Positions 39,216 through 47,107 of a DNA stretch of 64,000 nt are shown here, piece after piece. The DNA comes from Brevundimonas sp. A19_0 (GTDB taxonomy: Bacteria > Pseudomonadota > Alphaproteobacteria > Caulobacterales > Caulobacteraceae), in assembly GCF_017744255.1 (NCBI RefSeq), contig NZ_JAGHQP010000001.1, positions 310,001 to 374,000 on the forward strand, written 5' to 3'. The first letter of the stretch is position 1, and the number at the start of each line of letters is the position of its first letter. The notes beneath the pieces are model-generated. The model was not told where the DNA came from, searched no databases, and worked only from the letters and a program-made list of their open reading frames with translations. The position numbers were made by a program, and so were the translations under genes.

Positions 39216-39239
39216 GAGACTGCTCCGTACTTCCTCGAT

Positions 39240-39282
39240 GCGCTATCGCTCGGCTCGCGGAGCCTCACTGCTTGAGCGCGTG
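39240..39282. repeat. REP-like palindromic repeat copy, diverged
   Basis: Between rplU and rpmA an element of about 43 bp has outer arms GCGCT/AGCGC and an inner hairpin GGCTCGCGGAGCC. It aligns, with substitutions, to the 46-bp tandem repeats at 48990-49084 and shares their order of arms, so they appear to be one family. Confidence 0.55.
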
Positions 39283-39323
39283 ATTGTCATTCTAGCACAC
39301 CGCCGGGCGGTGCACCTAAAGCG

Positions 39324-39899
39324 TTATTCCTTGTCGGCCTTGGGCGCGGCCTTCTTGGCGGGGGCCTTCTTGGCCGGAGCCTTGGCCTTGGGAGCCTCGT
39401 CCGTCGTGGCCTCAGCCTTGGGGGCGGCGGCCTTCCTGGCCGGAGCCTTCTTCGCCGGGGCGGCCTTGGCCCTGGGGGCCTCGTCCTGGGCCGGAGCCGC
39501 ATCGCGCGAGGCCAGGCCCCGGGCGCGCAGGTTCATTTCGGCCTTGGTCATCAGCGAGGTTTCGCCGTCCCACCTGGCCTTCTCGCCGGCGCCTTCGATG
39601 CCGGTGATGCGCAGGACCGATTCCATCTGGCGGTGACCGCGGGTACGGCGGTAGCCCTGACGACGGATCTTCTTGAAGATCTTGACCTTCTCGCCCTTGC
39701 GGGTCTCGATCAGGGTCGCGGCGACGGTCGCACCGTCGATCAGCGGGGCCCCGACGGTCACGCCCTTGTCACCGCCCAGCATCAGCACTTCGCCGAAGCT
39801 GATGTCCGAACCGGCGTCGCCGTCCAGCTTTTCGACGACCAGCACGTCGCCCGGTTGGACCCGGTATTGTTTTCCGCCGGTCTTGATTACCGCGTACAT
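39324..39899 (-). CDS. rplU: 50S ribosomal protein L21 with long C-terminal extension
   Basis: Residues 1 to about 100 are normal L21 (MYAVIKTGGKQYRVQPGDVL, then GYRRTRGHRQ). The usual L21 ends near 103 aa, but here a further about 90 residues continue, rich in Ala, Lys and Pro (AKKAPARKAAAPK, AKAPAKKAPAKK). Such basic disordered tails occur on some alphaproteobacterial ribosomal proteins. It is cotranscribed with rpmA and has its own predicted promoter upstream. The start at 39899 is fixed by the family; upstream in-frame residues are noncoding. Confidence 0.96.
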   Translation of the reverse strand: MYAVIKTGGKQYRVQPGDVLVVEKLDGDAGSDISFGEVLMLGGDKGVTVGAPLIDGATVAATLIETRKGEKVKIFKKIRRQGYRRTRGHRQMESVLRITGIEGAGEKARWDGETSLMTKAEMNLRARGLASRDAAPAQDEAPRAKAAPAKKAPARKAAAPKAEATTDEAPKAKAPAKKAPAKKAAPKADKE

Positions 39900-39971
39900 A
39901 TCGAAAGCCTCAAAGCCTGAACGCATAAAGATAAGCGCCCGCGAGGGACCCCCGCAGGCGAAGAGCGGCGA

Positions 39972-39999
39972 CATATACGGAAGGGCGAGCGCGAGTCAA
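39972..39999 (-). promoter_or_regulatory. Predicted promoter of rplU-rpmA
   Basis: On the minus strand TTGACT (39999-39994) and TATATG (39977-39972) are 16 bp apart. The start of transcription would be near 39965, giving a leader of about 65 nt that holds a 7-bp stem (arms 39953-39959 and 39937-39943). Sigma-70-like; only consensus matching by eye. Confidence 0.5.
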
Positions 40000-40067
40000 C
40001 GGACATATGCGTTTTCCGGACCCTCTGCGTACGCGCCGGGACAGAATCGATACAACCCCTCTCGACC

Positions 40068-40080
40068 GTTATAAAGTAAC
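40068..40080 (+). promoter_or_regulatory. Zur-like palindrome upstream of the metal operon
   Basis: GTTATAAAGTAAC has inverted arms GTTA/TAAC around an AT-rich centre and matches the alphaproteobacterial Zur-type form GTTATnnnATAAC at all but one arm position. It ends 5 bp before the first ATG of the metal operon, so binding would block transcription or translation start. Whether it is Zur cannot be told from sequence alone. Confidence 0.45.
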
Positions 40081-40085
40081 AGGCT

Positions 40086-40757
40086 ATGGACGTGTCGATG
40101 GCGCCGTCCGACCTTCAACCCTCCCTGCTCGTCTCGCTGCTGGTCGGCGGGTTTGTGACGGCATTCCTGCATGCCGCCCTGCCCACCCACTGGCTGCCGT
40201 TCGTGCTGGTCGGCCGGGCGCAACGCTGGAACCTCGGCACCACCCTGGCGTCGGTGACGGCGGCAGGGCTGGCCCATATTGCGGTGACCGCGGTCGTCGG
40301 CGGCCTGATCGTGATGGCCGGGCTGGCGCTGGACCAGTGGGTGACCGGCTTGCTGCCCTGGCTGTCCGCCGGGCTGCTGTTCGTGATGGGTCTGTTCTAT
40401 CTGGCGCGCGCCACGGTGCGAAAACCCCTGCCCGCCCAGGGGCCGGAATTGGAGACCCCCGAGCAGACGGTGTCGCAGGCGGCGGCCTTCTGGGGACTGG
40501 TGGCGGTGATGGCCGCCTCGCCCGGCGAGGTGCTGTTACCGCTCTATCTGTCGTCGGCCGAGGAAGGGCTGATGGTGCTGGGCCTGCTGACCCTGGTGCT
40601 GGCGGTCGGGACGGTTCTGGGCATGGCGGTGTTCACGACGCTGGCCCGTGCGGGAGCCTCGATCCTGCGGCTGGAGCGCTGGGCGCGCTATGAAGGCGCG
40701 ATCCTGGGTCTGGCCCTGATCGGTCTGGGGCTTCTCGTCGTGCTGCACCAGCACTAG
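40086..40757 (+). CDS. NicO/HupE-like polytopic membrane protein, probable metal transport
   Basis: The 223-aa protein has about six hydrophobic helices and an N-terminal FLHAALPTHWLPFVLVGRAQRW segment that resembles the His-containing helix of the NicO/HupE-UreJ/TauE-like groups. It is the first gene of an operon with a CDF exporter and a CobW GTPase, so divalent metal movement is the likely role. The C-terminal helices end in HQH. The exact family and the metal are uncertain. Confidence 0.65.
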   Translation: MDVSMAPSDLQPSLLVSLLVGGFVTAFLHAALPTHWLPFVLVGRAQRWNLGTTLASVTAAGLAHIAVTAVVGGLIVMAGLALDQWVTGLLPWLSAGLLFVMGLFYLARATVRKPLPAQGPELETPEQTVSQAAAFWGLVAVMAASPGEVLLPLYLSSAEEGLMVLGLLTLVLAVGTVLGMAVFTTLARAGASILRLERWARYEGAILGLALIGLGLLVVLHQH

Positions 40758-40766
40758 GGTTTGGCG

Positions 40767-41726
40767 ATGGCCCACGACGCGCACGATTCCACCGAAAAGC
40801 CCCAGCACGCGCATGGGCATGGGCACGGGCACAGCCATGGGCACCGGCATGGCCACGACCACGGCCCGGTCGACACCGGTGACTGGCGCTATGCCGTGGG
40901 GCTCAGCGTCAATCTGCTGTTCGTCATCATCGAGTTCGGCGCGGGGGCCTTTGCCGGCTCGACGGCCCTCATGGCCGACGCGGGGCACAACCTGTCGGAT
41001 GTGCTGGGCCTGGCGATGGCGGGCGGCGCGGCCTGGCTGTCGCGACGCAGTGCGCGCGGCTCGCTGACCTATGGCTATCGCAAGGGGACGGTGCTGGCCG
41101 CCCTGGCCAATGCCCTGCTGCTGATCCTGGCCTGCGGCTGGATCGGCTGGGAAGCCGTGCAGCGGTTCGTGGAACCCCAGCCCGTCGCCTCGGGGATCAT
41201 CATGGCGGTGGCGGGCATCGGCTTCGTGATCAATCTGGGCACGGCGCTGCTGTTCCTGAAGGACCAGCACAAGGACCTGAATGTGCGCGGCGCCTATCTG
41301 CACATGATGGCCGATGCTGCGGTGTCGATCGGGGTCGTGCTGGCCGGCGGTCTGATCTGGATGACGGGCTGGTCGGTCGTCGATCCGATCTTCAGCCTGG
41401 TGATTGTGGCGGTGATCCTGTGGTCGACCTGGGGGCTGCTGAAGGACTCGGTCAATCTTGCACTGGACGGGGCACCCGCCGGGATTGTCGTCGACCGGGT
41501 GCGCGAAGGCCTGCTGGCGGTGCCCGGAGTGACCGCCGTGCACGACCTGCACATCTGGGGCATGTCGACCACCGACGCGGCGCTGACCGCCCATCTGGTG
41601 CACGAGCGGGCGGACGCCGCGGCCCTGCTGGCCGAGGTACAGGCGCTGGCCCGCCACACCTTCAACATCGACCACGTGACCATCCAGCTGGAGAGCGAGC
41701 CCCTGCACGACTGTCCGCAGTGCTGA
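40767..41726 (+). CDS. CDF-family zinc/cobalt exporter with His-rich N-terminus
   Basis: From the ATG at 40767 (a TTG is six bases earlier) the 319-aa protein opens with a His-rich tail (HGHGHGHSHGHRHGHDHG, residues 16-33), then six TM helices. Metal sites are intact: DAGHNLSD (Asp71, His74, Asp78) in TM2 and HMMAD (His179, Asp183) in TM5. The C-terminal cytoplasmic domain has the CDF VHDLHIWGMS motif. It exports Zn2+ and related ions in exchange for H+, in the ZitB/CzcD group. It begins 9 bp after the upstream stop. Confidence 0.94.
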   Translation: MAHDAHDSTEKPQHAHGHGHGHSHGHRHGHDHGPVDTGDWRYAVGLSVNLLFVIIEFGAGAFAGSTALMADAGHNLSDVLGLAMAGGAAWLSRRSARGSLTYGYRKGTVLAALANALLLILACGWIGWEAVQRFVEPQPVASGIIMAVAGIGFVINLGTALLFLKDQHKDLNVRGAYLHMMADAAVSIGVVLAGGLIWMTGWSVVDPIFSLVIVAVILWSTWGLLKDSVNLALDGAPAGIVVDRVREGLLAVPGVTAVHDLHIWGMSTTDAALTAHLVHERADAAALLAEVQALARHTFNIDHVTIQLESEPLHDCPQC

Positions 41727-41766
41727 GGGCCTTTTCTTTCCGTGCCGGACGCTCCATCTAGCGCCC

Positions 41767-42840
41767 ATGACCGACAAGACACCCGTGACCGTGCTGACCG
41801 GCTACCTCGGCGCCGGCAAGACCACGCTTCTGAACCGCATCCTGACCGGGGACCACGGCAAGCGCTATGCCGTGATCGTCAACGAGTTCGGCGAGATCGG
41901 CATCGACAACGACCTGGTCGTCGGCGCCGACGAGGACGTGTTCGAGATGAACAACGGCTGCGTCTGCTGCACGGTGCGCGGCGACCTGATCCGCGTGGTG
42001 CAGGGGCTGATGAAGCGCCAGCGCCCCGGCAAGCCGGCGTTCGACGCCATCATCGTCGAGACCACGGGTCTGGCCGACCCCGGCCCGGTGGCCCAGACCT
42101 TCTTCGTCGACGACGATGTGCGCGAAAAGACCGTGCTGGACAGCGTGACCGCCCTGGTCGACGCCAAACATGTGATGGCCCGCCTCGACGACTCGAAGGA
42201 GGCGCGCGAGCAGGTGGCCTTCGCCGATCAGATCATCCTGAACAAGACCGATCTGGTGAGTGCCGACGAACTGGCCACCGTCGAGGCGCGGCTGCGGGGC
42301 CTCAACCCGCTGGCGCCGATCATCCGGGCCGAACGGGCGGATGTGCCGCTGGACAAGATTCTGAACCGGCACGGCTTCGATCTGGGCCGGATCAATGAGG
42401 TGCGGCCCGACTTCCTCAATCCGCCGCACGGCGCCGAGGGCCATGTGCACGACGCGGACTGTGGCCATGACCACAGCCACGACCATCACGGCCACGACCA
42501 CGACCACGACCACGACCATGGCCCCCGGGGCCATGCGCACGAGGACGACATCAAGGGCATCGCCCTGTCGCTGGACCGGCCGGTGAACGGCCAGGTCTTC
42601 ACCCAGTGGCTGGACCAGCTGCTGGCGACCCAGGGTCAGAACATCCTGCGGGCCAAGGGCATCATCGATGTGGCGGGCGAGGACCGGCGGCTGGTCTTCC
42701 AGGCCGTGCACATGATCCTGGAGGGCGAGCTGCAGAAGCCCTGGGGCGAGGCCGAGCGTCGCTGGAGCCGCGCGGTCTTCATCGGCCGCGATCTGGACGA
42801 GGCCGCCCTGCGCAAGGGCTTTGAGGCCTGCGCGGCGTGA
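41767..42840 (+). CDS. CobW/ZNG-family GTP-binding metallochaperone
   Basis: The 357-aa GTPase has a P-loop GYLGAGKTT (12-20), the metal-binding GCVCCTVRGDL (64-74, CxCC), a NKTD motif and a His-rich stretch (HDHSHDHHGHDHDHDHDHG) around 224-245 before the C-terminal CobW-C domain. COG0523 proteins of this type deliver zinc or another divalent ion to target enzymes at the cost of GTP. It lies in the same operon as a Zn exporter; ion specificity is inferred. Confidence 0.94.
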   Translation: MTDKTPVTVLTGYLGAGKTTLLNRILTGDHGKRYAVIVNEFGEIGIDNDLVVGADEDVFEMNNGCVCCTVRGDLIRVVQGLMKRQRPGKPAFDAIIVETTGLADPGPVAQTFFVDDDVREKTVLDSVTALVDAKHVMARLDDSKEAREQVAFADQIILNKTDLVSADELATVEARLRGLNPLAPIIRAERADVPLDKILNRHGFDLGRINEVRPDFLNPPHGAEGHVHDADCGHDHSHDHHGHDHDHDHDHGPRGHAHEDDIKGIALSLDRPVNGQVFTQWLDQLLATQGQNILRAKGIIDVAGEDRRLVFQAVHMILEGELQKPWGEAERRWSRAVFIGRDLDEAALRKGFEACAA

Positions 42841-43253
42841 TGGAACACGTCGACCCCGCCCGCGACGCCATTGCCGCCTTCCGCGACCTGCCGGACGACC
42901 GGCCGGTGATGATGATCAATCTGGTGCGCTTCCGCCCGCAGGCCCTTTATCCGGCCGCCCATGCCATGACCGGCAAGACGATCACCGGCGCCGAGGCCTA
43001 CAAGCTATACCGGCGCGAGGCGGCTGCGCCCTTTTCCCGGGCCGGCGGCAAACAGATCTGGACGGGTGTGCCCGAACTGACCCTGATCGGCCCGCGCGAC
43101 GAGGCCTGGGACATCGCCTTCATCGCCCGCTATCCGACCGGCGCCGCCTTCCTCGAAATGCTGCGCGATCCCGAATACCGCGAGGCCGTCGTCCACCGGC
43201 AGGCCGCCGTCAGCAATTCGCGCCTGATCCGCTGCGGCGAGGTGCAGGCGTGA
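42840..43253 (+). CDS. DUF1330-like small protein
   Basis: The 137-aa product starts at the ATG 42840 sharing its A with the cobW TGA stop (a GTG lies three bases before). The DRPVMMINLVRFRP and the DIAFIARYPTGAAFLEMLRDPEYREAVVHR segments match the ferredoxin-like DUF1330 fold. Its role is unknown. Coupling to cobW suggests a part in the same process. Confidence 0.78.
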   Translation: MEHVDPARDAIAAFRDLPDDRPVMMINLVRFRPQALYPAAHAMTGKTITGAEAYKLYRREAAAPFSRAGGKQIWTGVPELTLIGPRDEAWDIAFIARYPTGAAFLEMLRDPEYREAVVHRQAAVSNSRLIRCGEVQA

Positions 43254-44215
43254 CCCAGCTCTCGTTTGACGCCCAGCCGACGGCGGCCCTGTTTGACGCC
43301 TCGGGCGCCGTGTTTGCCCTGGGGGACGGATCGATCCGGTTCGAGGACGGGACGGTCGTCGAGGCGCACGACGGCGCCGTTCTGTGCGCCGTGCGACATC
43401 CGTCCGGACAGGGGGTCATCACCGGCGGAGACGACGGCAAGCTGGTCTGGTCGCGCCCGGACGAGGTGGTACCGCTGGCCGATGCGAAGGGCCGCTGGAT
43501 CGATGCGGTGGCGGCGTCTCCTGAAAGCGGTCTGGTGGCCTGGTCGTCGGGCAAGGTGGCGACGGTGCTCGACCCGTCGGACGCCGCGTTCAAACGCACC
43601 TTCACCCATGAGCGGACCGTGTCGGGGCTGGCGTTCGATCCCAAGGGCCGGCGACTGGTCGCCTCGACCTATGGCGGGGTGGCCCTGTGGTATGCGCGGA
43701 TCGCCGAGCAGCAGCCCGCCCTGCTGAAATGGGCCGGGTCGCATACGGGGGTGGCGGTGTCGCCCGACGGCGCCTTTGTCATCACGACCATGCAGGACAA
43801 CCAGCTGCACGGCTGGCGGCTGAAGGACCAGCGGAACCTGCGCATGGGCGGCTATCCGGCCAAGATCCGGTCCATGGCCTTCCTGTCGAACGGCAAGCTG
43901 CTGGCCACGGCCGGCGCGGCGGGCGTGGTGCTGTGGCCGTTCGTCGGGTCGGAGGGGCCGATGGGCAAGGAAGCCTCCGAGATCGGCTTTGAAGAAGGCG
44001 CCGTGGTCGTCCATGTGGCGGCGGCCGTGAAGCAGGGGCGGTTGGCCGCCGGTCTGGCCGACGGGCGCGTCTGGTGGGCCGATCCGGCCGGTCAGGGACT
44101 GGCCTTCGTCAAGGCCGAGCGCGGGGCGCCGATCTGTGCGCTGGCGATGAGCGACGACGGCCAACGCCTGGCCTGGGGTGACGAGGACGGTCAGGCCGGG
44201 ATCGCCGAGCTGTAG
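43250..44215 (+). CDS. WD40-repeat protein
   Basis: A GTG start at 43250 overlaps the previous stop (GTGA), giving 321 aa. The chain is a run of about six or seven WD40-like blades (for example GVAVSPDGAFVITTMQDNQLHGWRL, SMAFLSNGKLLATAGAAGVVLWP, ICALAMSDDGQRLAWGDEDG), with no signal peptide, so it is a cytosolic propeller and probably a protein-binding scaffold. It is the last gene of the cobW operon. WD40 proteins beside CobW GTPases occur in Caulobacterales as far as I recall, with no defined function. Confidence 0.85.
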   Translation: MTQLSFDAQPTAALFDASGAVFALGDGSIRFEDGTVVEAHDGAVLCAVRHPSGQGVITGGDDGKLVWSRPDEVVPLADAKGRWIDAVAASPESGLVAWSSGKVATVLDPSDAAFKRTFTHERTVSGLAFDPKGRRLVASTYGGVALWYARIAEQQPALLKWAGSHTGVAVSPDGAFVITTMQDNQLHGWRLKDQRNLRMGGYPAKIRSMAFLSNGKLLATAGAAGVVLWPFVGSEGPMGKEASEIGFEEGAVVVHVAAAVKQGRLAAGLADGRVWWADPAGQGLAFVKAERGAPICALAMSDDGQRLAWGDEDGQAGIAEL

Positions 44216-44261
44216 CCCTCGCCCGCTTGCCTTGAGCCAGCGGCGCTGTTCATGATGCGGT

Positions 44262-45005
44262 ATGGCCGAAGCCCCGCCCGATCCCGATCTGAAAGCCGGA
44301 AAGCCAAAGCGGCGGATCGGCTGTCTGGGTGTGACGCTGATCGCGCTGGGCCTGGCCATCCTGTTGCCGGTCGGGTCGGTTCTGACCCATGCGGTGGTGC
44401 CGCCGCTGACGACCCTGCTGATGGTCGAGCGCGGGTTCGCCGGCGATCCGGCCGACTATCGCTGGCGCGGTCTCAACGACATCTCGCCGCGTCTGGTTGA
44501 GGCGGTGATCGCCTCGGAGGATGCGCGCTTCTGCAGCCACGACGGCTTTGACTTCGAGGCCATCGACGAGGCGATGAAGGCCAATGAGCGCGCAAAACGG
44601 CGGGGCAGCGGCAAGGTACGCGGCGCCTCGACCCTCAGCCAGCAGACCGCCAAGAACGTGTTTCTCTGGCCCGGGCGTGGCTGGGTCCGGAAGGGACTGG
44701 AGGCCGGCTATACGGTGCTGATCGAGACCTTCTGGTCCAAGCGCCGCATCGTCGAGGTCTATCTGAACGTGGCCGAGTGGGCGCCGGGCGTCTATGGCGC
44801 GGAGGCGGCGGCCCAGCACTGGTTCGGCAAGTCGGCCAGGGACCTGTCGGCGCGCGAGGCCGCGCGTCTGGCGGCGGTCCTGCCCAGCCCGCGCCGCTAC
44901 AATGCCTCCAGCCCCGGCCCCTATGTGCGCGGTCGCGCCCGGCGGGTTCAGGCGGCCATGGGAACGGTCCGCAATGACGGGTTGGCGAGCTGCGTGCTGG
45001 ACTGA
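44262..45005 (+). CDS. mtgA: Monofunctional peptidoglycan transglycosylase
   Basis: The 247-aa protein has a single N-terminal TM helix (about 20-42) and a GT51 domain: catalytic Glu in ASEDARFCSHDGFD, and GASTLSQQTAKNVFLW, RRIVEVYLNVAEWAPGVYGAEAAA. It polymerises lipid II glycan strands on the periplasmic face. Length fits MtgA and there is no transpeptidase domain. Confidence 0.96.
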   Translation: MAEAPPDPDLKAGKPKRRIGCLGVTLIALGLAILLPVGSVLTHAVVPPLTTLLMVERGFAGDPADYRWRGLNDISPRLVEAVIASEDARFCSHDGFDFEAIDEAMKANERAKRRGSGKVRGASTLSQQTAKNVFLWPGRGWVRKGLEAGYTVLIETFWSKRRIVEVYLNVAEWAPGVYGAEAAAQHWFGKSARDLSAREAARLAAVLPSPRRYNASSPGPYVRGRARRVQAAMGTVRNDGLASCVLD

Positions 45006-45084
45006 GCCGGACTTGACGCGCGCGGCGCGGAAGCGTCGGATGCGCGACAGTTAACAAGCCGGTTTGTGCAAGGCGGAGGACCCC

Positions 45085-46995
45085 ATGAAACGCACCCTGA
45101 CGATGACCGCAGCCCTGTGTGCCCTGATGGCAGGCGCGGCGGGTTGTGCCGGCATGCCGGGCTTCATGGCCGAAGGCGACGGCGGCACCCCGCAGGTCAC
45201 CAACTCGCCGGCCCGCGCCGGCGCATCCACCCCCGCCCTGACCGAGGCCAATCTGACGGGTCAGGCGCCGACCGCCGCAGAGGCCACAGCATTTGTCGCC
45301 GACGCCGAAAAGCAGCTGGCCGAAGCCAGTGAATATGCGGGCCGCGTGGCCTGGGTTCGGGCGACCAACATCACCCACGACACCATGTTGCTCGAGGCGC
45401 AGGCGAACGCCCAGTACACCGAGCTGTCGGTCAAGCTGGCTAATGAGGCGGCCCGCTTCAACGATGTCCAGGTGCCCTTCGACGTCCGCCGGAAGCTGAA
45501 CATCCTGACCCAGGGCATCGTCCTGCCGGCGCCGAACAAGCCGGGGGCCGCGACCGAGCTGGCCGAGATCACGACACGGCTGGACTCCACCTATGCAACG
45601 GGCAAGTTCGAATATCAGGGCCGGATGATCACCCTGGACGAGGCCAGCCAGCTTCTGGCCGAAAGCCGCGATCCGGCCGAGACCAAGGCGCTGTACGAAG
45701 GCTGGCGGACCATTTCGCCGGTGATGGCCGACGACTACACGCGCATGGTCAACATCGCCAACGAAGGGGCCCGCGAGCTGGGCTTTGACGACGTCGGGGC
45801 CATGTGGCGCTCGGGCTATGACATGGAACCGGACGCCTTCGCCGCCGAGACCGACCGGCTGTGGGATCAGGTGAAGCCCTTCTACGAGAACCTGCACTGC
45901 TATGTGCGCTCGCGGCTGAACGAGCGCTATGGCGATCTGGTGCAGCCCGACAAAGGGCCGATCCGCGCGGACCTGCTGGGCAATATGTGGTCGCAGCAGT
46001 GGGGCAATATCTATGACGTCGTGGCGCCGAAGACCGGCGGCACCTCCAGCTATGACATGACCGAACTGCTGGTCGATGCAGGCTACGACGCCGAGAAGAT
46101 GGTGCGCACCGGCGAGGGCTTCTACACCTCGCTGGGCATGGCGCCGCTGCCGGAGACCTTCTGGGAACGCAGCCAGATCACCCGCCCGCGCGACCGCGAG
46201 GTTGTCTGCCACGCCTCGGCCTGGGACATCGACAACCTCGAGGACGTGCGCATCAAGATGTGCACCCAGGTCAATGCCGAGGACTTTTACACCGTGCACC
46301 ACGAGCTGGGGCACAACTTCTATCAGCGCGCCTACAAGGATCAGCCGTTCCTGTTCAAGAACGGGGCGAACGATGGCTTCCACGAGGCGATCGGTGACTT
46401 CATCGGCCTGTCGGCCCTGACGCCGACCTATCTGAACCAGATCGGCCTGCTGGACGAGGTGCCGGGCACGGACGAGGACATCCCCTTCCTGCTCAAGATG
46501 GCGCTGGACAAGATCGCCTTCCTGCCGTTCGGCCTGATGGTCGACCGGTGGCGCTGGGACGTGTTCTCGGGCGAGACCTCGCCGGCCGAATACAACGAGG
46601 CCTGGTCGGCCAATATGCTGAAGTACCAGGGTCTGGTGCCGCCGGGCGACCGTCCGGCCAACGCCTTCGACCCGGGCGCCAAATACCATATCCCGGGGAA
46701 TACGCCGTATACGCGCTACTTTCTGGCGCACATCTACCAGTTCCAGTTCCACCGGGCGGCGTGCGAGCAGATCGGCTGGACCGGACCGCTGCACCGCTGT
46801 TCGATCTACGGCAACGAGGCCGTCGGCCAGCGCTTCAACGCCATGATGGAGATGGGCCAGTCCCGCCCCTGGCCCGAGGCCATGTATGCCTTTACCGGCC
46901 AGCGCACGGGCGATGCCTCGGCCATTGCCGACTACTTCGCGCCACTGGATGCCTGGCTGACCGAGCAGAACAAGGGCAAGGACTGCGGCTGGTAA
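45085..46995 (+). CDS. M2-family metallopeptidase (ACE-like), lipoprotein
   Basis: From the ATG at 45085 (GGAGG six bases upstream) the 636-aa protein has a lipobox (LMAGAAGC). The zinc motif VHHELGHNF and the third ligand Glu in GFHEAIGD are intact, and GRMITLDEAS, VCHASAWDID and YHIPGNTPYTRYF blocks are those of peptidase family M2, relatives of angiotensin-converting enzyme. It is a periplasmic or outer-membrane dipeptidyl carboxypeptidase by family. It stands alone between mtgA and the VWA gene. Confidence 0.95.
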   Translation: MKRTLTMTAALCALMAGAAGCAGMPGFMAEGDGGTPQVTNSPARAGASTPALTEANLTGQAPTAAEATAFVADAEKQLAEASEYAGRVAWVRATNITHDTMLLEAQANAQYTELSVKLANEAARFNDVQVPFDVRRKLNILTQGIVLPAPNKPGAATELAEITTRLDSTYATGKFEYQGRMITLDEASQLLAESRDPAETKALYEGWRTISPVMADDYTRMVNIANEGARELGFDDVGAMWRSGYDMEPDAFAAETDRLWDQVKPFYENLHCYVRSRLNERYGDLVQPDKGPIRADLLGNMWSQQWGNIYDVVAPKTGGTSSYDMTELLVDAGYDAEKMVRTGEGFYTSLGMAPLPETFWERSQITRPRDREVVCHASAWDIDNLEDVRIKMCTQVNAEDFYTVHHELGHNFYQRAYKDQPFLFKNGANDGFHEAIGDFIGLSALTPTYLNQIGLLDEVPGTDEDIPFLLKMALDKIAFLPFGLMVDRWRWDVFSGETSPAEYNEAWSANMLKYQGLVPPGDRPANAFDPGAKYHIPGNTPYTRYFLAHIYQFQFHRAACEQIGWTGPLHRCSIYGNEAVGQRFNAMMEMGQSRPWPEAMYAFTGQRTGDASAIADYFAPLDAWLTEQNKGKDCGW

Positions 46996-47107
46996 GCGCC
47001 GCCGTTAACCGTCCGTCTTGGGCGTTCCCTTAACCCCGCCTGCGGCATGATCGCCGCAGGTGTGGGCCCGTGCCCGCACACGTTATGGTCAAGGTCGGGA
47101 TAGCGGC

